In this document: in pieces, positions 46,299 through 60,597 of the stretch
How the letters are laid out: each line of letters begins with the position of its first letter
Numbering within the stretch: position 1 is the first letter of the stretch
Assembly (NCBI GenBank): GCA_905250075.1
Contig: CAJNOP010000222.1
Span: 62,001-126,000, forward strand
Reading direction: 5' to 3'
Source: Rotaria sp. Silwood1
Lineage: Eukaryota > Rotifera > Eurotatoria > Philodinida > Philodinidae
Length of the DNA: 64,000 bases
Translations under genes and position numbers: made by a program
The notes under the pieces: model-generated
What the model saw: the letters and a program-made list of their open reading frames with translations, nothing else
Databases searched by the model: none
What the model was told of the DNA's origin: nothing

Positions 46299-46908
46299 GG
46301 CTAGTACTTATTTGAGCAATTAAAAAATCAAAGTGAGCAATAATTAAAATACGAATTAGCAATAATTTGTTGAGCAATAAAAAAATTTTTTTGAGCAATT
46401 TTATATTATGAAATGGATAATAATTACTTCATTAAATTGCAGTAGTGAATTTATATTTGAGCAAGAAAAACTTTATATTTTCATAACAAAAAATTATTGT
46501 GTGACCAAAGCTTTTTTGGCTTTAGATGGTCTGCCCCTCTTTCTTTTTGTACCAATTGCTACATTTTTTGCCTCTGGTGGAGCTTTGCAATATTGTAGTC
46601 TTATAGACATCCCAATGACGTGCTTACAAATGTAGTCTTTCAGGAATGATGGGCAAGTGCAAATACCATTTTTCCATTCGCCAGCGTTGTTAGCCAAACA
46701 TACGCACCATATGTTGAAGTAGACGGATTTGTATCATTTGAATTTATTATTGCCCGTTCAATATTTTTATTGCTCATTCAGTATTTTTATTGCTGATTGA
46801 ATATATTATTGCTCATTTGAATTCTTCACTGCTCAATTTCAATATTGCTCATTTTAATCATTTTATGGCTCAGTTAGATTATTCTACTGCTCAATTAAAT
46901 ATTAGTCA
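46299..46908. mobile_element. MULE-like element carrying a SWIM zinc finger
   Basis: A 610-bp segment with perfect 8-bp duplications TTGTAATA at 46291-46298 and 46909-46916. Imperfect 20-bp inverted ends read GGCTAGTACTTATTTGAGCA and, inverted, TGACTAATATTTAATTGAGC. Several further TTGAGCAATAAA-type copies line the left arm, and their complements (TTTTTATTGCTCA) line the right arm at about 25-bp spacing. The inside carries a SWIM-type finger on the minus strand, the domain found at the end of MULE transposases. Confidence 0.8.
46494..46733 (-). pseudogene. SWIM zinc-finger fragment of a MULE-type transposase
   Basis: An open minus-strand frame of about 80 codons. Its core reads WKNGICTCPSFLKDYICKHV, which fits the SWIM pattern CxC...CxH, followed by a basic tail TKRKRGRPSKAKKA that resembles an AT-hook/nuclear signal. 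SWIM domains bind DNA or protein and close many Mutator-like transposases. Upstream DDE catalytic regions are absent, so this cannot transpose by itself. The frame opens right after a TGA at about 46735. It lies wholly inside the inverted-repeat element and was probably carried with it. Confidence 0.75.
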
Positions 46909-46916
46909 TTGTAATA

Positions 46917-47643
46917 TATACTCTGAGGATGTAGGTTTTATCTTACAGAATTGATTATTTAGTTTTGAACTTACATCATTTGTGAAGAAAAATACATGTT
47001 GTGGATATTTGAGTTCTTTTGTATGTCTGTACAGTTTGTGTTGATTTTTAATAATAAAACGGTCGAGTAAAGATCTAAGGATTGAATTTTTCAAGATATC
47101 CAAAGTAAATCAATATACATTTGATACATAAAGGTTAACTGAAATAAATCATAGAATTTAGAATTCTACGCTCTTATATTTTGTCAAATCAAATCACTAA
47201 CAAAATGATATTGTTCATCCAACTTTATTTATTTTAGTGATAATTGACGTCTAAGGATTATCGTATCCTACTCATTTAAATCATATTCTTGAGACAAAAA
47301 TCCTATGGATTCAATGTGAATTCTTATCAAGAATACATTACCCTGGACATTTAATAAGTTTGCTACAAGTATGATTGAAACTACGGTACAGAATATGAGT
47401 GAAGTGAATGTGCTGAAGGTTACCATGAATCATATTTCGAAGAAGAAATAGTCATTTGAATGGTTGATTTTTTTTCTTCTAGTAATCTCAATGTTCAACA
47501 TTTTGTTATTTAATAATGACGGGAAGTCTACAGATAGAAGCACTCTCAGATGTTCAGAAAAAGAATATTCTTCCTCAAGTTACAGGAACGTTTTTACACT
47601 GATAAAATATGTAGATACCTTTTTTTTATGTTGACAGTTTTCA
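46917..47643. other. Non-coding stretch
   Basis: No supported gene. Confidence 0.3.
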
Positions 47644-47806
47644 CAGGGGTGTCCCGAGGTTGCCAAGATTGGGAGGGGGCGAGATTGTTTTGAGAGTTAG
47701 TGAGCAAAAAAGCCGAAAAAATGTTGAAATTTTGCTGGGGAAAAAAGAAAATTTTTCAACATTGGGGGGGGGTCACCCCCCATTCCCCCCGGTTGGAACA
47801 CCCCTG
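47644..47806. mobile_element. Small hAT-like MITE
   Basis: 163 bp with inverted ends CAGGGGTGTCCC and GGAACACCCCTG (one mismatch). The interior is G-rich on one side (TTGGGGGGGG) and C-rich on the other (CCCCCCATTCCCCCC). The ends match the hAT CAGGGGTG consensus, but the flanks show no 8-bp duplication. Confidence 0.65.
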
Positions 47807-49520
47807 AACAAATCTATGAGACTCTATCAGGTTTTCATAAGAATAAATTTTGAGAAGCATTCAATAATATTGAGTTTCTTCTTTGCTAAATGGGTGACTA
47901 TGCATATTAGTACAAGTATGAAAGAACAGAATCTCGAAAATCACAAACATTTCAGTCCGATGCTTACCTTAGTTTCATCAACTTTACCGTAGACGAACAA
48001 AGAAGTGATAGCTAAATAGAACCCAACATACAGATACATTTCAATAGAATTACGATCTATTATTTTCCATTTTTTGCAGAACTTCGGTGTTTACTAAATA
48101 ATAGTGATAAATTTTTTTTCTGAGAACAAATTATACTTATTTTTTATACACAATAGTAGTGCATTTCAAAAAAACAAAAAAGTTGAAATATCCTTGATAT
48201 GTATACAATGTTAGGTGCCATATAATCATATATTTGACAAATATTCTTTTATGAACTATCAGTGCAATTTTGATCAGTTATACTAAAAAGAATTCTTAAG
48301 ATATCTTTTCAATTTTTTTCCATATTCGTGAAATAATAGAAGCACATTGAAATTACAAGAATCGAAAGTTGTTGTACATGCTATGATCGTTGTTGTTTAG
48401 TTGTTGAATGGCTAGAACAATATCATAAGTCCTTTAGCTTATTTGTATCATTCGTACCCGAAGTGGATGCTTAATAATCGACTTGAAAAGACTTTGAATC
48501 GAATCTTGGTTAGCACAATCTTCAAATCAATCGATGAACACATGATCTATTTTATAAGATTCTTTTTTCTAACTTTTGCAAGCAGAGCTAACATCATTAT
48601 TGAAATATTGATGTAAAAATAAAATTACTATTAAAGATTTATTTTCATCATAGCCCTAAGTTAATTGTGTGAAAAGTCTAAGTGAATTTAGGTATGTATG
48701 TGTTCGGATGAATATTTGTTTTTTTTTTAGAATTTCAACGTAATTAAAATGATCATCCCAAACTTTCCCTAACAATTTATTATCAGGTAAAATTGAATCC
48801 AATAGCTGAATATTGATGAAGATTTCTAAAGTATAATTATGTTACTTTTTTTTATGGGCTGATCTGCTTTAACCTATACCCACACAAGCAACTCCAAAGC
48901 CAATCGCACAGATTTCAATAATTAGTAATACTAATTGTGTTTTTTCATAAGAAAGTATATTTCCATGTTACCAATCAGCGATATTTAACCAAACAACTGT
49001 TGTTATACAAAGCTACCTAACAAATTGTAGATCATCAATAAACTAAATATTTAGTGCATGATTTTGTTTTCTTTACTCAGTGAATGAGATTAAGTCTAAC
49101 GTATGAATTATAATTTGATCATTGATAATATGTAATAATAAGTTTTTTAAATAGATTCTTATATTTCAAATCAAACCACTTCAATATGGTTCCACTATTT
49201 TACTCGTACTTTTTATTTCATAAACCACTATCTTCATTTCTACATCTTATAATGTATGATAACTGATCAATGATGATCAAAATTTTAAAAAAATGTTCAT
49301 GAAAGTAATTGAAAATCATACAGAATTAGTTGAACTTGAAAGAATTATCGAAAAAACACACTGGAAAAATATTCTGATTGCATTGAGCGTAAAAATCTTT
49401 TTTTTTACAGTGATATAGAATGAACAATATTAGAAACATGAATGTCATTCATTGAATTCCAGAAATAATATATAATAATGTTCAAAAAGAATTCACAAAA
49501 AAAAAAGTTTTTGTCCATGC
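47807..49520. other. Non-coding stretch 3' of ALKBH gene
   Basis: AT-rich. A short minus-strand hydrophobic segment near 48900 (LLIIEICAIGFGVACVG) looks membrane-like but could not be built into a gene. Confidence 0.3.
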
Positions 49521-50867
<1,347 letters not shown>

Positions 50868-53800
50868 TATATCGTATAATATGCTCTATAGGAAACAATT
50901 TAAATATAGAAACAAATAAGCATAAGAATAACTTGTCTCATAATTGAATCTTCATATGAAAGTAATATTGAAATAATCTCACTATGTTTTCATTATTATA
51001 ACAAAATTGTAAGAAAAGAACTATACGACTTACTTTTAGTTTTTTTTTCTTCGTTAGTAGAATACTATTTTCAAACTGACAGATGGCTTATGTGTATGAA
51101 GAATAAAATGTATTTATGTTTTGTTTCTTCTGAATGATATATGAAGACTCGTTTTATACTTTATCATCATACTTCTTCCATTAACTCAAATATTTTATCA
51201 TTTCAATGACTTATTTCATCTATTTCTGCAAATAGCATGACTCATAAGCAGTCATCTGCGCTGGTATTTATATACGAAATTTTTTTTTTTACAAAATAGT
51301 TTCTCGTTCTGACCAAAATGTTTTTCTTTTTTCTCTCGATAAAAAAGTTTCATCAATGTTTTCATTACTGATTCCATTAATTTATATTTATGTTACTCAT
51401 TTAAAGTTAGTTGTAGTCTAAAAAACTATTACTGAAGACAATTTAATAAGTATTTTTTTTTGCTTCTTGAATGCTTTATTATATAGTAATGAATTGAATT
51501 TATGGTAGTAAATTGTATCATATGAAATTGGAAGCCATTGATTTAAGAATGAAGGCGTTTCAAATAGGTTCTATCATTTTCTACATTTCAATTATGTTTA
51601 TTCAAATTGATTGAAGAGGAAAACTGTCGGATAGAGATTATCTTCGTTCTGATTCAAATGATTTTAAGTTTCTAAAATAGAACTCTTTGCATTCGAAAGA
51701 TTATAAAAAGAAAAAAGTAATCCTATTCTAAATAGGTATTTTGTATTCATGTTTCCACTGGTGACATACATAATTTTGATCGATTTCAATAATAAACAAA
51801 TACTGGATAGTAAGATTTTAGAAAAAAATGTTTGTTTGCTAAAAATTAATTAACAAGATTTCGATGATATGATCTCGACTATTGAGTTTTATTTTTATTT
51901 AAGGTGGAAATCCCTTTGTTTTTTCTAACATTGATCATGACTTCGAATAATCTTTATTTCTCACAAACTAAATATCCTACTTTTGATCAACATGAATGAA
52001 AAGTTTTGAGATTGATTATTGATTTCTGTCAAATATTGAAGGCATTATTGATAAATCAATCTTATTCTTTGTCCTCTATCAAAAGATCATAAATACGTAC
52101 CTGAAGATATGGATTACAAGTTTTATATATTCAAGCCAAAAACGAATTAGATATAATATTGAATCGAAATAATCATTTTTAATGTTTCACATGTTTGTAT
52201 GTTCTAGATTAAAGAAAAGTAGAAGATTCCTTCGAAGATCACATAATTAAAAATAAACAATCATGACAAAAAAAAATTCTTGTGATAAAAATTTCGTTTA
52301 ATTTACGACTGCATCTCACGCTCTCGATTTTAAAACTTCTACAAGTTTTTGTGATATCACTATATTTCTGCTTTGTTTTAAATGATGTCTAATAGGTAGT
52401 TGAATCGAATTTAAATTTCTGTATCTATAATCGAACAATCTTTTGAGTACTTTTTTTACATGCCTATTCTCTTTATCCATAGCCATCAATACCCATACCA
52501 AGCTACGCCATCATCAACATCCTCACCCACACATCCATGTCTTCACAGTCAAAGCTAGAGGAAATCATTCTTAAATACTACTATTGATCTCAATAAAAAG
52601 AAAATTTTGAGTTTTTGCAGATAGGAAACAACAATGTACAATGAAGAAGAACCAATTTATAATGATCAAATGTAAAGCATTAAATAATCTTTTAATTATA
52701 ACTTGTCATTCATTGAAATCTTAGTAAACTTTCTCTTCTTCATCATACATTGGTTTTTCTTTCTTTGAAAAAATAATTTTTTTTTTTTTGTTCAGATTAA
52801 TAATAGAACTTAAGAAAAATGGTTTGTTTTAGCTATATGTATCGAAGAACTTTGAAAACAACGAAAATTTTATTTCTCACAGTATTCCTTGTTGATTGTG
52901 TTTTGGTACGGATAATCAACCAAAAAATACATTCAAGAGTTCATTTGTTCATCGACTTCATTTCAGAAATATTTTGAAAGCTTCGAAAAAACCAATGTTT
53001 ATTAAATTAATAATGACATGAGTTATACTCAAAAAAAAATATGAACTCTTGTTTGTTTTTCAATGAATCTATATTCAATCTGAACAAAGTTAGGTACTGT
53101 CTATTCCAATGATTTTTTGATAAATATATCGAGAAAAAAAATAGTAGTAGTCTGTATTTTCATTATAAAAATACATTTAAAAGATACTGAAAAATAATTT
53201 GAATACGGTTTACATACTGTCAATTGCTTACCATTGAAAATCGTTACCTTTTCTTTTTTTTTTCAAAAGATAACCACAATGGATTCTGATAGAATCTTAT
53301 ATTTATTCACTGAATAATAACTACAACATTACTTAGATACTCTCCTTAAAATGTTCTAAAAAGAAGTCGACTTATAAAAATTTTCTCTTTCAAATTCTAT
53401 TGTTCCAAGAATTTTGTATAGTTGAGGTATGTAAAGTGATATTAGAGAATAAAATTACCTATGAAAAAAATTATTTCTGTAATAAACATAACAATAAAAT
53501 ATAAGGACAATTCAGTTTTCTAAAGTTTTTTTGACGGGCAAGAGACTCTACCTGTTAGAATATTTAAATACTCTACTTAAAAAATAATTCTATAGTGCCT
53601 AAATGGGTTAAAAATTAATTGTGATAATAAAACGAGACGCATAATAATCTCATGATGAAGGTATTTTCATAATACTCAATTTATTTCGATAGTCCATAAG
53701 TGAAAACTAAAAAACAAAAATGTATCACTTCAAAATTTTCTTAATTCATTGTCATAATGATAATGCATTGAACAAAATAAAAATTGGAACTATTATTTTC

Positions 53801-55419
53801 TAAATGTAAAAAAAGAGACTTACGTTTACTTTGTAGTTGAAGCTATTAAACTTGTTCATTTACAATAATTATCAACATTTGTCTCTATCGACAAAGAAAG
53901 AATATCGCTGTTCAACTTTGTTATTTCTTTCGGTAGCTATTGATAGAACATCAATTTATCTTTTTTTCTTGTTCTTTTAACTGAATCATCAATTATTCGC
54001 TATAATTCGATGAACAGCTCTTGAAACAGTTTAACAAAAACGGATATGAAATGTTAATTTTTCATTTCATAACTAATAAAACTATGAGCAAATTGTCCTT
54101 GATTCTCATAAGAAAATCGTTCATCCAAATTTTCAATGTGATAGAATAACAATGCTGCAAGTGTATTGAAGTATACATGAATGATATTTATTATCCATCA
54201 TTAATTCTTTCTTAATAGTTGTCATCTTTTATTAAATTAATAATTTTTTATATTTGTTTTCGAACTCTTAACGCAATATTTTGCTGAAAAATCTTGAAAA
54301 CAGAAATAGAATTATTTCTTCTGACAACAGCTTCTCAATTTAATTTTATTGATTAATTTTTTTCAATAGAAAAGCAATAATGAAGTTGATTATCTGATTG
54401 AATTCAAAATAGTTTATACAATTATATGTCTGTATAGTACACCAAAAACTAATTAGATTTAATAGAAACTAATCGATCGAAAAAATCGAATTTAATTTTG
54501 AATTGAATTGAATATCACCTGATAAAATTTTGAAAAAAAAAATATGACAGCTGAAATAAAAATTATATTGATTTTGCCAAATATTCAATATGAGCCTCGA
54601 AGTTCAATATTAACTGCATCAATAAAATTCTTTATACAGACATATCTCTCTTTCTATTCTTGTTTATCTCATCTTTTCTGAATATCTCTTATCAAATGTA
54701 TGATTTATTGTCTTATACATTTTTTTTGTTCAGTTCATTTTGTTTATAATACGTGCTTCTTATATGAAGTTATGTAGAAAGATACTATTCAATATATATT
54801 TATAATGATCAAAGTCGTTGAAAAAAGATGTAAAATAAGAAAAACACATTAGTGGAAGTTGAAATTGACGTTTTTACAATTAGCAAGAGTAAATACCGAA
54901 ATCTTTTTCAAGATTTTCGTGATATTGACGAAATGTATTAATTTGAAATAGTAATTTGAAATAATAGGTCACATATCACACTATCTTTCATAAAGAAAAA
55001 AGCAACTCAAAAAATCAACATGATAAACAACAAAAACATAATTTTTTCTATAGGACTTTGAAATAAATTAAACAGTTAAAAAAAGAATGCAACACTTGTG
55101 CAATTATGATTCATATTTTTAAACGAGTATCGATCTTTGAAGTATTTGTTGACTAAAGAGTCAACAACAACAAAATTCTGTAAAAAGGCTAATTTCCAGG
55201 TTTCCGTCGCTGACAAAAACCAAGCTTAAATATAAAAAATTCTGCGAAACTTTCGATTGATTATAAAACGAACAATTTCATTTGATAGTTCACTTTTCAG
55301 AATTTCTCTGATATGTACAAGAATGTGTGTGGGAACGTGCAGAATTTTCATTTGAAGTATTAATTGATGATAAGCTTCCAATCAACTTCGATGTTAAAAT
55401 GTTTAACTTATGATCTGAA
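50868..55419. other. Long AT-rich non-coding stretch
   Basis: About 4.5 kb without supported coding exons. A C-rich patch at about 52490-52555 (CACCCACACATCC) may be a one-armed telomere-like remnant. Confidence 0.4.
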
Positions 55420-55427
55420 CTCATAAC

Positions 55428-57250
55428 CAGTGCTGCCACCTTTTGAAGTTCAAAAAGCAGAAAATAATTTATAAAAAGCAGAAAATGACAGAAATTTTGT
55501 CATCGGAAAGCAGAAAAAAAGCAGAAAGTATGTTTGGCATTTTAAGCTATTTTTAGGCACTGTTCCTGTGCACTAATTAAGAATTTTCACAATTGGTTTT
55601 CGTCTTTGTTGTACAGGATCAAGAAAAATAGTTAATCAACAAATAAATAGAATTGTACAAGATCAAGATACATAATTAGGTAACAAATAAATAGGCTTAT
55701 TGGACACATTTTATTTTGAAAGTATATTTTTCATTTAATTTAATAGCGTTTAAGACCGTCTTCTCCTCAAAAATCGATCGTAGTCCCGCATATACAAATT
55801 AGCTGAAATTTTCAGAATATGTTGGAACCATAGTAGAGAGGTTATGGTAAACTTTTCAGTTCGATATTATGACGTTTGACTGAGATATTCACCAAACCAG
55901 GATTAAAAAATACAATATTTGGTAAACAAAATATTTGTCAAGGCGCGTATAACATATTTTTTTTATTTAAAAGAGCATGTCAAAATGCAGAACACCAAAG
56001 AGTCCTTTTTATAAATGCTTACGTTTCAAGCGAAAAAGAGAATCACAAGTTAATAATTCGAAAAGCTCACAAAAAATCGATATTTTTCAATAGACATATG
56101 TTCTTATATGATAATAAAAAAGCTTATCTCAAAAAAAAAGACTCTTTGATGCACTTCATTTTCACATGGTCTTCCAATAAAAAAAAAGTTAGAGGTATTA
56201 TGTTAGCATGAATGGAGAATTCTCGCCTGTGTGTTTGAGACAAGATGAACTAAGAAAAAGTGAAAAAGATCTTCTGTTGTTTCCAAAAAACTCTATTTTT
56301 TATGCAGAAGATGATGAAAATCATGATTAATTTCGAGCAAAAATGAAAGTATTAAATTAAAAACCATACTTTTTTTGAAAAACCACACTACAGGCTATCT
56401 TTTCATGCATTTACCTATTTTTTGACTTTTTTGACGAAAATGGACTTTTTTGAGGAGGAGCTTTAATGAATATTGATTACCTAATAAATATTTATACATT
56501 TCAGCACGTGATGAGGAGGAGTTTCAAATAACTGTTGGCTAAAAGCATAAGACTTCATGTGCTTTTTGTGTTTCTAAGTGTTTATATGATTGTCATTATC
56601 AGCTTTCTCTCAGTAATGTACAGAAAATTGTTGATTACAAACAATACATGTTGCCTGAGATGAGTGTTATTTATATTCTTTTAAAACTCTTTGATATTCG
56701 ACGAGTTTAAGTCGTTCTTTATGAAATACGCTTTGCTTCGATTTCCTTTTTTTGGTTCAACTTCTGAAGACATGAGCATTTGTTCAGCAACTACTAGTAT
56801 TTTGATATTATTTTCTTTAGTAATCCTGCTGTCATTATCATATTTAACTCGTTTCTCTATACCTGTATCATTACTAATCATATTAATTATTTATGTTTAT
56901 CAACCCAACATACAAAAGAATGTATATGTTAGTTTGTATGGAATAGATGGCTAATACAAAATACAATAGAAAGAGAAACATAAATTGAGAAAAGATTAAA
57001 AAACCAAAAATATACATTGCTATTTATTTGTAGCCAGTAAAACATACAGATCATTTTTGTAAAATTAAAAGAATTAGAATAAAACAAGACTATCAGTATC
57101 TGTTGATAAGAATTTTTCTATAATTATGAAAAAAAAACTTCTAGATAAAAAAATTTTGGTTAAAAATATAAATAACACGATATTAAAAAAAGCAGAAAAA
57201 TCTTCAAAAAGCAGAAAAAACTCTAAAAAGCAGAAAAGGTGGCAGCTCTG
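55428..57250. mobile_element. Non-autonomous hAT element, 1.8 kb
   Basis: Inverted ends CAGTGCTGCCACCTTTT and, inverted, CAGAGCTGCCACCTTTT (one mismatch) with perfect 8-bp duplications CTCATAAC at 55420-55427 and 57251-57258. Both termini carry direct AAAAAGCAGAAAA motifs (at least four on the left, four on the right), likely transposase-binding subterminal repeats. The interior ORFs (55876-56211 +, 56681-56881 -, 56691-56954 +) show no hAT transposase or dimerisation motif. Confidence 0.88.
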
Positions 57251-57258
57251 CTCATAAC

Positions 57259-58693
57259 TATTAATTTTGGGATGATATTTTTGAAGCCTGTTATAATTGA
57301 ACTACGATATCAATATAAATTAAAAAGATTGCTCATGAATGATTCTATTCTCTAATATAATTTTATCGTTGACCTATGAGATTAAGTTTCTAATAAATAA
57401 AAAAGAACAGTAGTTTTCATATCCAAAAACACAGTTTGAACATTTGTTCTAAAGAAAACGATCTTGAATCAAATAAGATATTGACATATCTTTTATCGTC
57501 TTTCTTTAAAAAGTTATAAGTAACACAGAAAATGGTCGAGATTTATCATAGCATTGCTGAAAGATGCATTTTTCGGTTATTCTGATAAATTTATCAGAGA
57601 AGATGGTAGAAAATGCAACAATCTGCCAATTTACTCAGAATTTTGTATTATTTATTATGATACTTTCCCAAAAATAATTTCCACAAAGTCTTCCTGTATC
57701 TGAAAACTATCAACCTTTTGCATATAAGCTGTCTATGAAATTTCGGTATGAAATGACTTGATATAGAACTTTATGGGTTATTTATATTACGATTTAGACT
57801 TCAGTTAAATGCTTAATATCATAGAAAAAAATTGAAAAACAAATAGTAGTAATTCGTATGTTCAATATATCGTCATAACACAAAACATGAAAAGAAATTA
57901 GTTGTATGTTATGCAAATACATTCAGCTTTCTAGCATGATACATCATAAAAAAGTTATCTTTTTGATCAAGTGTGAAGTGTTCCATCGTTTAATTGAGTA
58001 AACAGTGAACACACTCTGATTTCGTAAGTACCAACAAATGTTACTTCCTTTTTTTTATCAAAATACAAATACTATGGCGGTAAATTTAACGAATAACTAG
58101 TGATTTTAAAAGAAAGTGCAATTTTCCTACATCTTATATATCTACTATAGTAATATATTTTGAAAAAAAAGGGTGTTGTTGTAGGTGTTAATGATAATAC
58201 AATTCTCATACACACCCATACTCTCAAAAATGATTACTTATTAGTATAGCCGTTTACTTTAGTCAGATATCCGTTCGACTTTCTTATCATGCGATGTCTC
58301 AATAGTAAGAAAAAAATTGTTTACAACTTTCTGCAAACCATTGATTTATAACAATTAAAAGTTTTTTATTGGAATGAATGATTTCTTTCTGCTCATGCTC
58401 AACAGTATCAATGAATTAAGTCTTAGAATAGCTCATTTACGTTTTTTGTACATTAACTCTGCACAGCTAAAATTATCAAAATAATTGTATGTAATCTCTA
58501 AATAAATTGTCAAAATTTATATTCTACTGTGATGCTATTTCTTTAAAAATGATTTCATAAATGGTTTGCAGTGACATTCGGTTCTTCTTTCATAAAACTA
58601 ACTTGATTTCAGTTACTAAGTCACACGGCTTAAGTACACAATCATGTTATGATGAAGAGATTTGAATACTTTAGTTTGCATATTCTATCTTAA
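57259..58693. other. Non-coding stretch
   Basis: AT-rich. Holds a short telomere-like island at 58171-58217. No gene supported. Confidence 0.35.
58171..58217. repeat. Telomere-like inverted island 9 (weak)
   Basis: GGGTGTTGTTGTAGGTG at the left, ATACACACCC at the right. Confidence 0.45.
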
Positions 58694-58958
58694 ATGAAAA
58701 TAAGTGTAGCTGCTGTAGATCCAGATATTATTAAACGTATTCAAGACACTCTTGGTCACATAATTAATAAACCAGCATTAGCCTCTAAACTCCTAAATCG
58801 ACCATCGTTGCAATATTTGGAAGATATTCTTAAAGCAGTATGCTAGTTATCCAATATAGTCATGTTTTTAATCCATAAAAATTATTTAGATGGTAAAAAA
58901 ACAAACTTTCTTCAAGAACTATACACGAATGAAGAACTTCCAGCACCCTATATTAGGG
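58694..58958 (+). pseudogene. TRAF3IP1: 5' fragment of IFT54 (TRAF3IP1) gene, interrupted
   Basis: IFT54 is a microtubule-binding subunit of the intraflagellar transport B complex. Exon 1 (58694-58837, ends in a GTATGC donor) encodes its conserved start: DPDIIKRIQDTLGHIINKP and ASKLLNRPSLQYLEDILKA, which follow the family pattern of Q-x-x-L-G-x-x-I-x-x-P and L-L-x-x-P-x-x-Y-L-x-D-I. Exon 2 (from 58890) reads TNFLQELYTNEEL in the expected place, but only if one A is added to the A-run after ATGGTA; as it stands the frame is broken. The exon is then cut at 58958 by a foldback element, and no later part of IFT54 follows. It is a relic. A functional copy should exist elsewhere. Confidence 0.75.
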
Positions 58959-59260
58959 CAAGGGGGAAAGTGCAGGCACCCAGCACCTGAGCACCTGTTC
59001 GGCACCTGTACCACATTTCACTATGAGCACCTACGGCACCTACGACCACTGTTTTATTATCTTAAGTACTTTTCAGCACGTTGTAATAAAATTTAAAGGG
59101 CAGAGCCTAAACACTAAATTTTATCACAAGGTGCTGAAAAAGTACTTAAGATAATGGAACAGTGGTTGTAGGTGCCGTAGGTGCTCACAGTGAAATGTGG
59201 TATAGGTGCCGAACAGGTGCTCAAGTGCTGAGATGCTGGGTGCCTGCACTTACCCCCTTG
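58959..59260. mobile_element. Foldback hAT-like MITE with GCACCT units
   Basis: A 302-bp near-palindrome. Left end CAAGGGGGAAAGTGCAGGCA and right end complement (CAAGGGGGTAAGTGCAGGCA), with flanking TATTAGGG and TATTATGG (7 of 8 match). The arms contain repeated GCACCT/GGCACC units. The inner parts read TTATCTTAAGTACTTTTCAG and inverse. The ends share CAAGGGGGAAA with the GGATCC element at 5483-5733. Confidence 0.88.
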
Positions 59261-59266
59261 TATTAT

Positions 59267-59400
59267 GGTGTGGGTGTAGATGAGTGTGGGTGTTGGATCT
59301 TCTTACCCACACCCATACCCACATCCACACCCGCTTCACACCCACCCACACCCCACACCCACACACCACACCCCAACCATACCCACACCCCACCCACACC
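59267..59400. repeat. Telomere-like inverted island 10
   Basis: GGTGTGGGTGTAGATGAGTG at the left, a short spacer TTGGATCTTCTT, then about 90 bp of CCCACACCCA-type sequence ending CACCCACACC. It abuts the foldback element directly. It is followed at 59401-59460 by GGATCC/CGGAT-rich sequence. Confidence 0.8.
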
Positions 59401-59504
59401 ATCCGACCGGATCCGGTTGTCGGATGTCGTCGGATTATTCAGGGATCCGTCAGGATCCTGTTGGGTAGTTTCGCCCTGGGTACCAACACTGTCTGCTTCC
59501 TACT

Positions 59505-59842
59505 GCACGAGCTCATTTTGGACGCAACCGTGAATGGTTTCTTCTCGAAGACAACGACCCTAAGCATAGATCAAGTTGGTCAAAGGATTGGAGGCTACAA
59601 CATAATGTAGTAAATCTTCCATGGCCTCCACTCAGTCCGGATATGAATCCGATTGAAAACTGTTGGACACTTCTGAAGACCACAGTTTCACAACAAAAGC
59701 CAAAAACTTTATGACGCTGGTGAAGACACTCAAAAAAGAATGGAAACTGCTGCCGAAAGAACTAACTACTAACTTCATGTTAAGTATGCCGAACTATATC
59801 AATGCACTGATTGAATTCGAGGGAGACTATACAATGTATTGA
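59505..59842 (+). pseudogene. C-terminal remnant of a Tc1/mariner transposase
   Basis: Reads REWFLLEDNDPKHRSSWSKD, containing the second catalytic Asp in the DNDPKH motif, then VVNLPWPPLSPDMNPIENCW, with the third acidic residue in SPDxNPIE. A TGA and frame shift follow near 59714. The remaining tail, EWKLLPKELTTNF and SMPNYINALI, continues in another frame to the stop at 59840-59842. The N-terminal helix-turn-helix and first Asp are absent, so this is non-functional. No TIRs were identified around it. Confidence 0.88.
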
Positions 59843-60597
59843 TCTTTTTTGTTTCTCTGTGTTTTGTACAATCAGAACCAGCAACAATAAAAAGAATATC
59901 TATTGACAAGATGATTGATTGTTCTCTTGTGTTGGAAAATTTATTCGAATCAGAAAAAAGATTCCGTTTAACTCAGGAAAGTTTAATGGAAATCATTTTA
60001 TTTTTTTATCTCTAGAAGTCTTATATTTCGAGTCATATTCATTCTACTTATGTCTCTTGTTACGGATCTGGTCTTAGATGATTTTCTGAGCCAGAAACAA
60101 AGTTCTATGTCCATAGTTTTATATATCCAAAGCTCGCTGCATGGCATCAAGATTTCAGCGATTAGCAAAAAATGTCATGAAGGAGTGTTCTTCTGGTTCT
60201 ATATAGAGTTTATTATAAGTTGTAGTTATGAAGCTTTCAGAAAATACTTAAGAGCATATGAGAAGTTTGTACTGAAATTTTCAAGTAAATCTGTCAAGAC
60301 CATCCTGAGTTACATACGCTCGAATGAAAACTTGAGTTAATCAATGAACAAAAATTTTCATTGAGAAAATCATGTCTTAGCCATTTTTAAATATTTTTCT
60401 ACAAAACTAGTACTGAAGATAGTTTCGATGATGAGCTTTTAAATGATAAGTTTCACGAAAATAAATATATTAAAGCAGCTGAGTTATAGTCATCACAAGG
60501 TGAGGATAATGTTCGATGCATAACTCAAGTGTACAACAATCGATTGAGAGCGGGTCAGTGCTTGCGATCAGCATTAATCATGACTCACATGTATGTA
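59843..60597. other. Non-coding stretch
   Basis: A 96-codon ORF at 60050-60340 has no recognisable domain. Confidence 0.3.

Noticed and set aside
48870..49000. Minus-strand membrane-like segment LLIIEICAIGFGVACVG with a possible further exon at 48730-48830
   Set aside because: Could not connect exons or recognise a family; it may be a tetraspanin- or MARVEL-like relic but evidence is too thin.
56681..56954. Overlapping ORFs on both strands inside the hAT element
   Set aside because: No transposase motif; complementary composition suggests one or both are chance.
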